Positions 25,234 to 38,500 of a stretch of 64,000 nucleotides of DNA are shown one piece after another. The notes below the pieces were generated by a model. The model did not search any database and was not told where the DNA came from. It saw only the letters and a list, made by a program, of their open reading frames with translations. Every line of letters starts with the position of its first letter. The stretch's first letter is position 1. A program made the position numbers and the translations under genes. This DNA comes from Gordionus sp. m RMFG-2023 (lineage: Eukaryota > Nematomorpha > Gordioida > Chordodea > Parachordodidae), in the NCBI RefSeq assembly GCF_954871325.1, contig NC_088778.1, positions 15,279,666 through 15,343,665 on the forward strand, in the 5' to 3' direction.

Positions 25234-28200
25234 CCATAATTTTCAATTATTGACTTAATTATTTAACATCAGTAAAAGATTTAAAAAAGTCAATTTTCCC
25301 TTTCCCCATTATCTCAGGTAATATAATTTAAAATGACCCAAAAAGATTGTCCTAGGTGCTATAGAATGTTCTATTCAGAATTAAGACGAGCTATGGTGCA
25401 GCCTATCTTTAATATATCACAGAGTAAGATAATCAATATTTTTATATTTAGGGTTGGCAGGCTAAATCAAATTTATTGCAGATATACAAATTACTTTAAA
25501 TCTCGACTTAAATCAGCCCCAATTTTTTTTAAATCACTGATTCAAATCAATATTTTTAACTTATTGTTTTATTTATTATATCCAAATATATTAGTAATCA
25601 ATAAAAAAATTAGAACTGTAATAAATAACATGTGAATATTTTTAATATGATTTTAAAAATATATAAAAAGGCTTAAACGAAATTTAATTTTTTTTAAAAT
25701 TATTCTAATAAAAAAATTAAAAATCACAAGTAATTATGTTGTACAAAATAGTTAACCCTTCTAATTTTCGGCTTCTAACCGTTTCCAATATTTGGAATTA
25801 ACTAGTTCTAATATTTAAAATATTATTTCTACAGAAATTAAATTCTAATGTGACACTATTATTTAGGTGGGCTCACCTTATTTATCACCGGAAAACTTTG
25901 ATATTTATTTAAAAATAAAACTTAAATCTTGCCTAGAACTTTACCGAAATTGATAAAATATTTATATTCCGATGTAGCAATTAGTCTGGTCTATCTACGT
26001 CTTATATTCATTTGTTAAATTAGAAAGGGATTATTTTAAAGTATAAAGTTTTATATTACTTAAATATAAGAAAAAAATTAAAGATTTCAAAAAATAGGCC
26101 TTAATTAATAAATGAACATTCTCTTACCAACTTTATATTAGAAAACAATTTTAATGATATTTTTTTGAATCTATCATCATCAAACTGTTAAACCAAGGTT
26201 TAAATTTTAAGAAAATATTTTTTGCGATGCAATATTTTATCTACAAAAAAAAATATGTTATCTTTAGAAAAAAATTATATAAAATATTATCCTATTATCA
26301 CTTAAAAATAATTTTTAAATAAGCTAAATCTTATATTGACAGATAATCTGTAATAAAATTTGTTTTAATATTATTTTGAATCAAGAAATGCGAATCCAAT
26401 CAACTCAAATACTTTTAAGGATAAGGTAGATATTTATGCCAAGAAACCAATCAATTTACATATGAAAGAGTTACCAGTTGGAGATAAAGTATTTTATACT
26501 TTACCTTAAAAAAAATTAGTATTTTAAAACTAACTTTGTATAAATTGTTTCATTGCGAATATAATACTCAATTTTTTAGGAATTATAGTATATAGTTATT
26601 TACTATAAAGAATATTTATAAAAAAAAATTTTTATCAATATAATTTATTTCAGAATATGCATTTTATTCATGATGATGATTGTTAGATATGTTCATTTTG
26701 TAAATCTAACATTAAATAAAATTATGGAATTATTTTTAATTTATATATATTTTATATAATCTCATGCATATTTTTTTAGTATATTTTAAAATATTTGAAA
26801 TCGTTATCTAATTAAATTCATTTATTTTTAATCAACAATATATTTCTAATATGGCCCAAATATCATGATGTTGTTCTAAATTTTTACGATATTATTTAAT
26901 TACGTAAAGTAAGTAATATATAAAAAATATATATCATATTTTTTTTACTAGTAAATTATTTATATAGATTTATTTTACATAATCTTGTCCTTTGTTAATT
27001 TCAATATATTTTTTATTTTATTATTTATATAATATAACTATAATTATATGTATTTTTAAAAAAAAACTTGTAATAAAGATTTTATAAATAAAAGTTTGGT
27101 AGAAAAACTATATATATATATATTTTGTATGTAAGCTTTATAACAATTTTTCGGTCTTGGAAATGTGGGGTTTATAATCAGGGGTGGTAAAGTATCATAT
27201 TGCTTATTTTTATATAACAGTAGCATAAAAATTGAATTAGTTATTATTAATGTAGCTGCCATGATTTATCCAAAATTTAAACTTAATTTGGCATATATTC
27301 ACGTACCAAGTTTTTTTTAAAATATATACAATTCAAATAACTTATTTATTTATATGAAAATGTGAAAAAAATATATAAGATTTTTCCTAGCCTTCATTTC
27401 CACAAAAATATTTTTTACTTTAATGAGGGCACGAAACATTTTTAAAGAAAACATCATTTTAAAATAATCTCTGATACTAGCGCGAGCTACTTAATTTAAA
27501 ACCACGAAAAAATTAAATTATTTTTTAATTATTCCAATTTACTACACAAGTTATATTTGAAACAGGGTTAAAATTTAAAAAAAGATAGATTTTATAATTC
27601 TAAGGCTTATAAGATGATTAAAACACATTTAAAAAGATGGAGCATTGGAATGATCCCCTTTTGATCATTTATAAAATTGCTGCACCTTCTGATATGGCTG
27701 GGGGAGGTAGTATCAATAATACCTCTGAAAAATTTTAATTATATTTTATAGCTAAAAATAAACTTTTCAATACAACAAAAAATATGAGCACTTTTTTTCC
27801 GAGCCTTAAAGGATTAAGTCATAATACTTTGAATTTTAACGAAGCTTTAAATCGTAATTTATTTCTAGTATGTTATTCACAATAAAGCTTACTCGGTTTA
27901 AAAGTCTGAAATAGGAAACTTATTAACAACACTTTCTTTATTATGAATATCAGTTTTATGATGATTATTATTTGAAACTTGATATTTCGCATTCAATAAA
28001 CATCGTGATGGAGCCTGATATTTTACTTTTAAACCCTTTTTTTCTTATCTGTGTAGAAATTTGTCTTTTTTTCTTATAAATTCATGGTTTAATAAGCTTT
28101 TAAAATTTATTTTAAAAATAAGGCTTAACTATTATTATGATGGAATTAGCCACATCTCTATTAATAAGCAGAGTTGGGTAATATAGTGAATGCTTTAATA

Positions 28201-28951
28201 TAAGATACAAGATTCTAACATGCTAAATAGGATACTTATATAGGCATCGTATCTTTACTACTTCCTTGATATCGATACTTTATTATATTTTGTTTAAATA
28301 TTAATATTTATCTTACTTTTTTCGCTGGATTTTTGCATTTATTTCGTTATTTTCTTTTTTTCCTATCTTTATATTTTAAAATTCATATTCATTATTGTTG
28401 TAGTTTCCATTTTTTTACATAATATTTGATAAAATAATTTATTTCAACCGATGTGTTAATTCCGAAAGAGCTGATTGATTATATTTATTACACTTAAAAA
28501 AAATTGTAAAAATTATTTTATTGATTCGTGGATTTTTAAAAATGTTTTACAAGAATAAAAAAAAGAAGAGAGAAAGAATATCATTGAAAATTAATTATAG
28601 GATATCGCCATCAGCTGCAATACTATTAAATTGAAAATAAATAAATTTGGTAATTTTGAATATTTAAATTAAGTAAAATTTCCATAATTATATCTTGAGA
28701 ATTAATATTCCATCTTTAGTTTCTTCCGTGAATTTAACAGTGGAGCGTTGTTTTTTCTTATTACGCAATTTTACAATTAATTTAGTTTTACATATCAATC
28801 GTTTTATGTTAGTTAAATAATTCAAATTTATGATTTCTTGTTCATATTTATAAAAATAATCTAATATAATTTGATAAATTTTACCACACCCTTTATTATA
28901 AATTATATATTTTAACTCCATAAATTGAATTACTCTCCTGTCCAATCCTAT
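25234..28951. other. 3.7 kb AT-rich stretch without a supported gene
   Basis: No transposon ends or splice-consistent genes are clear. Two short protein-like frames were noted on the + strand: about 26385-26510 (ends MKELPVGDKVFYTLP, stop) and about 27630-27738 (MEHWNDPLLIIYKIAAPSDM then AGGGSINNTSEKF, stop). On the minus strand 27262-27130 reads MAATLIITNSIFMLLLY with a hydrophobic start. None is recognised, and each could be a lone exon or chance. Confidence 0.3.
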
Positions 28952-28959
28952 TAATGCAG

Positions 28960-30066
28960 AGTAAAGGTGTGCGCGGGCCGTGAAATTACGCGTGACCCAT
29001 CGTGTCACTGTGGGTCACGGCGTGAGTGTGAATAAATTTTAAATTATTAGGCGTGACGGGCCTACCCAAATTTTTTCCCAGATGTGATCGGGCGTGAACA
29101 GGAATTTTCGTGAATCACGGAAATTTAAATTTTTTTTTATAAATAATTTGCAATTTTATAGTTATATTATAATACATATTAAAAATATTCCGGCATTTTA
29201 TAAACAACATCTGGTGTCACGTTCTTTTTATGTTTAGGTATTTTATCGTGAGATTTTTTACTTAAACTTTAAAAATTTTTCTCAAGCACTTAACGTAGGC
29301 TTAATTCTAGACCCTAATTTCAAAAGTAAATTTTTAATAGACGAAGAAAAGGAAGATATTTACAAAACAATCAAAGTAAGTTTTTAATAGATGAAGAAAA
29401 GGAATTTACAAAACAATCTTAAAAATGTGAAATGATATAAAATTAGATGATATGCATAAGTCAATGCCAACTGTCATTTATAACTTTCCTAATTCATCCT
29501 ACATTCATAAAAACCATATATTCTAAATGAAAAATATTTTTACCGATCAAAGCTGTGTGAATTTAAAAGATTCATTCCATAAAACAAATAACAATTGCAA
29601 AATTTTGAAGTTTTGGAAGCAGGAAAATTTATTTCCTTTTTTAGAAAATTAGAGAGCAAAATTATGTCCCTGGCAAATTCGGCTTCTAGTGAAAGGTTAT
29701 TTTCTGTAGCCAATGGCCTATTAAAGGAAAGGCGTACACACTTGAAATAAAAAAAAAATAGACATTCTTCTTTTTCTAAGTAAAAATTTGGATTTATAAT
29801 ATGTATTTATTTTTTGTTATTATGAATTACGGAATTAAAGAAATAAATTCGAAAAAGTGTAAAAAAATATAGCATTAAAGTTTTGAAAAATTTAAAAACA
29901 CCTTGAATTTTCGGGCGTGACGGGCGTGAATCAAAATATTGCCATTCGTGAGCGGACGGGTCGGGTCGAAAATTTTTTAGTGGTAAGAGTGAATGGGCGT
30001 GAATATTTTTTATTGCCACCGTGAACGGGCGGGCCGTGAATAAAAAATTAGGCCCGCCCCCACCTC
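28960..30066 (+). mobile_element. hAT element remnant with GGGCGTGAA-rich ends
   Basis: TAATGC flanks both ends (28952-28957 and 30067-30072). The left arm begins AGTAAAGGTGTGCGCGGGCC and the right arm reversed begins GAGGTGGGGGCGGGCC. Both arms carry repeated GGGCGTGA / TCACGG motifs. On the + strand, LNVGLILDPNFKSKFLIDEE (about 29288-29350) and, at about 29665-29748, NSASSERLFSVANGLLKERR are hAT transposase pieces separated by deletion. Non-functional. Confidence 0.8.
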
Positions 30067-30074
30067 TAATGCTT

Positions 30075-30741
30075 AGGCTAACATTGAAATGTTTATATTG
30101 ATCGAAATTTTCTTTTCTACAAATATCAATCATTTGAAATATTTTAATTTGTTATTAATTATTGTGTTCAAAAAAATTCTCATGTGTATGATTTAGAATT
30201 GAAAAATAATATTATATTGGGTGAAGTTAACAATTTAACACCCATATCATTTATTAAGATGTGATATACTGTTCTTTATATATTTTTATATCCTGCCTTT
30301 TATTTTGTATGTCTATATGGATGATGACATTATATGGGCTAAGACTTGGTAGGTAGTTAATACATATATGGGCCAATTTGTAAAATTAAATTTCTTATGG
30401 TTTAATAACAGCCATAATATGGTGTGATATACTGATCATTATATATTTTTATTTGTAAAATAAAAAGTTTGAACACCATTGAAGAAGATAAAAAACAAAG
30501 TTTAATCTAAATATAAAAAAAAGATGATAGATAGAATAAAGAAGGGTATGACGATTGAAACAAAAATATAATAACATAATTTGTAGTTTCCTATCTCCAT
30601 TAAATATAAAATAATAAAGCATAAAGTAAAAATATATTAAATTAACATTAAAAAAAGATTATAGTAAAAAAACTATGAAAGATTTTAAAAAAATCTTCAA
30701 AATATCCTCATTTGCATATTCTATAATATGAAATTAAGTAT
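30075..30741. other. No gene seen
   Basis: AT-rich. The motif TGTGATATACTG recurs at about 30261 and 30432 with TTATATATTTTTAT after it, a short decayed direct repeat of about 170 bp spacing. Confidence 0.35.
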
Positions 30742-32744
30742 TCTAATATATATAATCACCGTAATCAAGACATGAACGTTTTCGTTTAACCTTAAAGTTA
30801 ATTTTTATTTTTGGTATCAACTTTCCTATCATCGTAATGTTAAATCGAAGGAGATTATAAACCTCTAATGTTAAATTTTTTTTTTAAAAAAAAAGAAAAT
30901 ATTATTTTAAAATGTTTTTTATATCAATGAGATTCGAACCACTGACTTAACGTCCGATAGGCAAACGTTCTTTCCACTCAGCCCCCTTCTATCTAATTTC
31001 TATTACAATTCTTCTTATATATGAAAATATATTTTGATAAATTAATTAACATAAATTTGTTTATTTATAAGCTCTTATCTCATTGGTTTAATTTTTTTTC
31101 TTCTTTTAATTATATTTAAAAAAATACAAAAATTATGATTGTTACCACGCTTTTGCAAGAACATATGCTTTGTAATGAAAAAAATATATACTAAATATTG
31201 TGTATACCTCTATTTTATAATACCATCCATATTACCTACCTTCAAGTATAAGTAAACATATTTTGTAAATCTATATCTTATTTCCATTAAGGATATTTAA
31301 TAACATTTTTTTCAAATAACCTTGAATATATTCCAAACTTTAATTACTTTTGCCATGGATCTAAAAGAGGTATATAATTGTTTTTCTTTTACTATTATAT
31401 TTTAGACACATGCTTTCTAATGAAAAAATATTGTGTATACCTCTATTTTATAATACCATCCATATTACCTACCTTCAGGTATAAGTAAACATTTACTATA
31501 CATATATATCTTATTTCCATTAAGGATATTTAAAAGTTAACATTTTTTTCAAACAACGCTTGAATATATACCATACTTTATTTCCTTTTGCGGATCTAGA
31601 GGTATATTTTCAAATTGTTTTACTTTTTAGTTAAACAAATCAGTATGTTAAAAAAGTCTCTCAAAGTCATAGCAAAAGTATCAATGAGCTTGGTCTTATC
31701 ATTTCAGCATCCTCAACATAAGATAGGTAAAAGAAACCCCATATAATATTACTTTATAAAGGTACTATTTAATTTTTATAAATACGGAATAAGTTACAAA
31801 TTGTTTCTTTAATCAATAATTTCAATAAAGGTTTTTTTTTCGCAGCATTTTTTATATATTATTTGACAAAAAAAAAAAATTCAAGATAATTTGATTTGGG
31901 CTAAGGATTTCTTGCGGTGATATACCAGAATGCTTATCCTACATTCTCAGTTTTGGAAATATCTAATACCTACTTTTTGGTAAAATTATTAATATTATAA
32001 ATTACATGAGATAGGGAACAGAACTCCCAAATAATTTTATTTTACAAAGGACGAATTTTGACATTCAAGGAAGATAAATTCAAGACATTTTGATTTGGGT
32101 TAAGGATTTCTTGCGGTGATATACCAGATTAATGCTTATCCTACATTCTCAGTTTTAGAAATATCTATTTTGATATGGGCTTAGGATTTCTTGCTGTGAT
32201 ATACCAAAGTAATGCTTATTCTACATACTCAGTTTTGGATATATCTATTACCTACTTTTTGGTAAAATTAATAATATTATATGTTTTTTATTATTTTCGT
32301 TTTTTATATTGTTATCAAATGCGAGTGTGTTGAATGATGACTTTTAAGTCTTAAGGTATAAATATGTAATATATTTTTTATATTTTCACATCTTTGTCTC
32401 TTTGATATTTCTACCTTCTTTTATTCATTCTTTTTTACATCTCTTTGCTCCCCTAAAACCCATCTTCCACCTTCACGCGGTGGGGAGCGAATAGCAATGC
32501 TGACCAATGGGAGCTCTGGTATTCTTAGTTATTATATTCTTCATTTTGCCCATCATAATTTTCTCACTTTGATATAAGAATCAGAAATTAAGAATATCTT
32601 ATGAGGTATGATTAACAAATTTACCTCTTTTTCTCCTAAATTTTAGTATATTTATAAAATAGATTAATAAAGGTTATATAGTACCATATACACAAACTAA
32701 CTAATTACCCCTCCGCCCCGTCATTCTTGACGGGTTATTAGCTA
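30742..32744 (+). mobile_element. Non-autonomous Helitron, copy 1
   Basis: Begins TCTAATATATATAATCACCG and ends with a 7-bp hairpin, CCCGTCA-TTCT-TGACGGG (32717-32734), followed by TTATTAGCTA. A 5' TC, a 3' hairpin shortly before a CTRR-like end and no TIR or duplication are the Helitron pattern. The 2.0-kb body matches 59471-61549 in inverted orientation. It has no Rep/helicase frame. Internal direct repeats: TTGCGGTGATATACCAG units (about 31890-32280) and a 250-bp unit at 31150-31600. It contains a tRNA-like segment. Confidence 0.75.
30922..30990 (-). ncRNA. tRNA-like segment with Pol III A and B boxes inside Helitron copy 1
   Basis: On the minus strand GGGCTGAGTGG (A-box-like, 30984-30974) is followed 34 nt later by GGTTCGAATCTC (B box, 30940-30929). 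The T-arm sequence is good, but no acceptor stem pairs convincingly, so this looks like a tRNA-derived relic or SINE head rather than a working tRNA gene. The same segment is at 61073-61130 in the other copy. Confidence 0.55.
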
Positions 32745-32745
32745 T

Positions 32746-34061
32746 TATTATCTTAATTCTTATACTTTGAATTATTACAACAGTAATTTTAAAAAAATTA
32801 TAAACAAATTTGAAAAATTTCGGGGATAAATTATCAACCACAGAATTCGATTTATTAATTTGTAATTAATCTTTCTGCTCGTTGAGAGATTGAAATAATA
32901 TCGTATTTCTCTATAAATACTTCTGTTGTTGATTTTAGACCTATTCAAAAACGAATGTAATTTCGGATTATTCAAATTGAATAGAAATGAATAATAAATT
33001 ATTCGTTTGTTCGAATACGAATAAAAATTATTTGATTAAAATAAAAAGAAAATCAAATTATTTCAAAATTTGTTTTTAATATTTATAAAACTGTATGGTA
33101 CTGTACTCATTCATTTAGTGCATTACATGTCCCCCCCTGCATAGAAGTCAGTTGTAGCGCGATTTTGTAGTTTGCACGTCGATTAAATGACGTTAATATG
33201 CATTCTTATAATTATAAATAAAGACAATTTGTTGAAGTGTACGACAAAAGGCACTACAGTTGACTCCTATGTATGGGCACTTTTAATTAATAAATCGCTA
33301 ACCTGTAATATATATTGTATATCATTGACTATACTATGATTATTTAATTTGTATAAAATATTGGAATATATTTGCTTCTTTTCCTTATACCATTTTAACA
33401 TATTACCTGCCCTTTTTAAATTTAAACCCTAATAAAGATAAAAAAAATAATAAATAATTTTATTACATAAAAATTTGGCATAATAGGGTTAACCAGCACG
33501 AACAGTAGCCAAGAGCTAAAGATAGTAGAAAAGAGTTACAGAAAAAACTGATCCAAATAAACTGGGGTCAGTCAAACTGGGACAGATATTCTTTCGGTCC
33601 CTTAAACCTTGACAATAATTTTAATTTTATTGTTTTTCAAATGTTTTTTATGTATTTTTTTTAAAGCAGTATTTTTTTTATTTGCCTTCACCGCTTATTA
33701 TTTTTCGTTAAAATCTCAATACTTTCTCAATCCAATAATAAAAAGAATCAGATCTGACATATTATTTTTTAGAATATCGGATCGAGCTCGGTTTAAGAAA
33801 ATATTTAGATCGATGGGAAAAATTTTTATCTGGAACGAGTCAGACCTGAAAAAAATAAATACGATGCTGGGCTCTAATATATTACATGCGTTTGAAAAGG
33901 ACACCACTATGTGACTTAAGAAGATATATATATTAAATATGGTTTAATAAAATTTGATTATTCATAAAAAGTTTAAATATCAATACCTTGAAGTAAATTA
34001 CCATGGAAGTTGAGTGTTTTACCGGTGCGAATGGATATTTAATTTTCAATATGCTTAGAAC
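32746..34061. other. No supported gene; small MITE at about 33130-33278
   Basis: Apart from the MITE, the stretch is AT-rich with ATTCGAAT-type palindromes at 32940-33040. A 101-codon + frame at 33609-33914 (hydrophobic then basic) overlaps an open minus frame, has no recognisable motif and is not supported as a gene. Confidence 0.35.
33130..33278. mobile_element. Small inverted-repeat MITE
   Basis: CATAGAAGTCAGTTGTAG (33140-33157) pairs with CTACAGTTGACTCCTATG (33254-33271), 18 bp with three mismatches, extended outward by CCC runs. About 0.15 kb, non-coding. Superfamily uncertain; ends of this type occur in Tc1/mariner-like MITEs. Confidence 0.6.
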
Positions 34062-35090
34062 TAGTTTTTCAGTGGCTTGCTAGGGGGTTGCGCAGGGGCT
34101 CGAGCCCCCTAAAAAATTTGAATAGCCCCCTGAAGCAAAAAAATTTTTTTTTATTGGCTCCTTAATATCTCCTTGAGCTAAAAATAAATTTTTAATTGCC
34201 CTCTGAATAATTTCTTTTATAATTCTATTGAGTAATATATAAATTTAATTTTATTAAAAAATTAATAAGACTATCTTAATTTTTATTAAATGAATACTAT
34301 TTTAATTATTAGATTAGATTATTACATATAAATTATACTATGTCAGCTTGCAATCAAATTCTGTGTTAAAAATATAACAATATCACTCACTAAATATTAA
34401 TTTAGCTTTAACAGTTGAAGCTTAATTGACTTTTATTATTTAAATTATTATATAACCCTAATAAATATAATCATTTATTAATTGAAAATTAATAATTTAA
34501 TATTTTAGCCGAGGTCAAAATCACTAATCAACTATATTATTGATTTTTAAATTTAATTATCATGTCTCTTCCTAAAATTATTTTCAAGGTCCAAATCCAA
34601 ATAAGTATGAGATTTATTTATAAAAAGTATGTAGACATATAGTATAAAATCCTCTATTATATATAATTTTTTATAAAATATTAGGTAAATGCCACTTTTA
34701 CAGACGTATCTGACAGTTATATAATATATTACAGTTAATATTTTTAAAATTTTACTAATAAATGCTTTTGATAGTAAATATAAGTTACAATTTGCTTACA
34801 AATATTTAACGCCATCTATATATTTAAAATATAATTAAAGTTAAACGTATTATTATTCATCCCACAATACAGCGTCTACATGGCAGAAAATTTGATGGAG
34901 GCAAACCCCTCCAAAATCTACCCATACCCACCTAAAAAAAATCCTGCGGCCTTCGGCCGCGAAATTTACAGACCTACGATGGTATAGTGATTTTATTTAA
35001 AAAATCTTATCTGCCACCATTTATAACCTTACAACATAATTCTATTTACAATCTTTCAAGCCTATTTAGGGAAAAAAATTTAAAAATTTG

Positions 35091-35243
35091 TAAGTGATAA
35101 TGAACTTTTATTTAAATAATGCAATCTTTTCATAATTTGGTATTCACTTTATTTTCATAAATATATGTAAGTGATAATGAACTTTTATTTAAATAATGCA
35201 ATCTTTTCATAATTTGGTATTCACTTTATTTTCATAAAATATA
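35091..35243 (+). repeat. 77-bp perfect-looking tandem duplication
   Basis: 35091-35167 and 35168-35243 repeat GTGATAATGAACTTTTATTT... through ATTCACTTTATTTTCATAAA with no visible difference until the end. It lies between the left TIR and the transposase stop codon. Confidence 0.85.
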
Positions 35244-35506
35244 TATAAGTGAATTAAATGAGATAACATATTAATATTTCTATGAAAAAGATCTAAAATA
35301 TTGTAAAAAATATAAGACGAATAAATTTAAAGAGGTATATTTAGCTTGATTCCACATAATTAAAAACATGTATTGTAAATAGAGCTATTATATAAAATAT
35401 TAGAATAAAATGAATTATAGTATATTTTGCATTGAAATTATAAAATGTTAAATTAAATATACATTATTTAAAAGCCTATATATTCGCTGTGAAAAAGATA
35501 CATTAA

Positions 35507-38500
35507 TTATTTTATTAATAATTTGGATAACCTTATTGATGTTAAAGCAAATTGTGTTATAATATCATCAATTGTAAATTTTTCAAAAACATCAATTTCG
35601 CTGGATATTAACAGTAAATTTTCCAAAAATGGGTCCGAAATTTTATTCCGCATTCGAGTTTTGTTAATTTTTACTTTACTCATGGCTCTTTCGGCTGAAC
35701 AGGAAGTTGTAGGAAGGGTTAATAAATATTTATATAATAAATTTAAATTTGAATAAGAATTTAATTGATTTAAAAGTCGGTATGATAATATAAAAGAAAA
35801 TTTTATCCATTTTTTTATTTTGGTCATGATTTCGCTGTTGATATTTTCTTTGGTAATTTGATCGTTTGCAATACCTTTAATTATATACAATTACAAATAA
35901 AATATCAATAAATTACTTTCATCAATATATAACGCGTCATTCTTTTTAACTTTTAAAAGATCTTCGCAAAAAATGATTGATTGAGACTCCAAATATAAAG
36001 AGCGAAAATCATTATATTCATCAACAATGTTTTGGACATCCAATTGATAAGTATTACAAATTTCGGATATTTGCCATCCTTCTATTTTTTCATTATCCAT
36101 AATTCCAGCGGGAGTAAAAATGGATATCTGTGATAAAAAATTTAAACAATCATAATTAAATCGATCATTTAGGTGATTAATTATTGCATTTAGAACAGGG
36201 AAAAATATTTCCGTTCTATATCTACAATAATAAATAATAATTTAAATTTTTTTAATTTATTCAACTTATTTTTTTTTTGTTCAACATAATTATTGAATTC
36301 TGTTTGATCCAATTTGAATATTGATTTCATATTATACAAATCAGTTATTACATTATTCTTTTTCAAAAAACTATTAGATAAGGAATGTAATTTTAAAAAT
36401 ATATTGTCTCCATTAGCTATATTTTAAAATTATTTATAGAAATAGTAACTAATATTAACCTTTTAGTTTTTGTAATTTATTTTTTGTATGTTGTATTAAT
36501 TTGGTTACCAAAGCCAAATCATTACCAACTGCCTGCATTTCAATACAAGCCTCATGTGTACATTTCAATATTTCTTTCAAAATAAAAAGACTTAATATAA
36601 AATTTTCATCTTTAATTCTTGATAATAACCCATCGGCAATGGAAGAGGTGCTTGGGTCATTAGAATCTTTTAATTCAACTAATGATGCTAAAATATGTTC
36701 ATAAACATCTAAAAAGATTTCTACAGATTTGTAAGATAATGACCAATTTCTGAAAATATATAAGTTTCAAGTTTCATTAAAAATATTTTATTTACCTTGT
36801 TGTGTTTTTAATTCTTTTAAGAGATTTCTTGGACTTTCTCATTTGATATTTAACAAACACACCTTGACGTCTAACTCCATTCATAAAATTATATAACTCA
36901 TCTAATATTCCCATTGCCTTTTTCATTTCAATTTTGCATCCACAAACATGAGCAACTACTAAATTTAGCCGATGTGCATGGCACCAAATATAGATGGCTT
37001 TTGGAGCCTCTTTCAATATTAAAGCCTGCATTCCATTGTATACTCCTCTCATATTCCCTGCACCATCCATACTTTGTCCAACCAAATAATCAAGAGGAAG
37101 ACCAAGATCATTAAACTTAGAAAAAACATGTTTCTTTATATTTTCCCCAGTGGTTTCTGATGTTGTAAAAACATGTATGATCCTTTCTACAGGATGTGGA
37201 TGCAGATCATCTTCTATATACCGTACAAGCAAAGCTATGCATTCTTTTTTAGACACATCATATGTTTCATCTAATATGATGCTATAGGCACGATTCTCTT
37301 TAATTGTTTGAATAATGCTTTTTGTTATTTTTATCTTAATAATTTCAGTTATTTTTTTCACGTGGCCATATGACAGTAAATTTATATAAGGTCTCGAAAT
37401 TTTATCTGATTTTTTTCTCCACAATTTTTCGTTGTTATCCATGTATGCACGTAAAGTTGGAACCGTTTTTGCCATTAATTTTATGAGACACATAAAATTA
37501 CCTTCATTCGAATTAGAACCCCAAAAGGCTATATTACATTTTATAAGGTACATAATGGCATTGATAATATTATGAACTATATTACGATTTTCCATGATTA
37601 TATCAAGCTTATTTGATAGCAAATGATCTTGAATGCGTTTATTTGCAAGCCAAGTCATGTTTGCATATTCACAATCTTTATGAAGAGAAGATGCTTCGTG
37701 TCTCTCTAAGTCACGCTTTATGTTTTTCCAATTATTTACCCCATGTTGAGTCCAAAAAGTATTGGACTTAGGGCCACCAAACATAATACAATATAGACAA
37801 AAGACTTTGTCTAAAGTAGTGCTATAAAATAGCCAATTTCTGGGGTTGAGGGAACCATCTATATTAACCTTTCTATAATAGGTTATATTCATGCTCCTGT
37901 TTAAAAAGTTAAAAAAAATATATTGGTATAGAAATAATGGATGGGTAAAAATTAATGAAAATAAATATTATATAAAACCTCTTGTTAGTAACAGGATATT
38001 GAAATTTATTTGTACATGGCTGACAAGGGCCTACAGCAATTATGAAATTTATCAAAATATTTGTCATCCTAAATAATATAAAGTGAAAAGGATCATTTGG
38101 TTCCTTTTTTTTGTATAGCTGAATAAGACTTGGACTTTGAATATTCTCATAATTTATTCCCTTCAAAAGTCATTATATAAATTTTATTTAAATATAATGC
38201 CTCATGCAAAGTAAGTGCCTCACTAGAACCGTGGATTGGATGAGGAGATAATACAATTTGTGAATCTTCAATATTGGAGATTTGCTATAAATAAAGAGTA
38301 TAATTTGTTTACTTATGAAAATCTATTTTTAATATAATTTCAGCCAAATGGTCATTTTATTCTTAGCTACATTATAATTAAGTTAATCAATAAATGTTGG
38401 AAATATTTAAATGTCCTAATTTATTTTCTTCAAAAGTTATCATATAATTCGTATTTAAATTAAATACCTCATCATGCAAAGTAAGCGCCTCACTGGAACT

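Noticed and set aside
30922-30990. Functional tRNA gene
   Set aside because: A and B boxes are present, but no acceptor stem or clear anticodon arm could be folded, and the copy at 61073 is decayed; kept only as tRNA-like.
33609-33914. 101-codon + frame with hydrophobic start
   Set aside because: An opposite-strand frame overlaps it, there is no motif or splice signal, and it lies in AT-rich sequence where such frames arise by chance.
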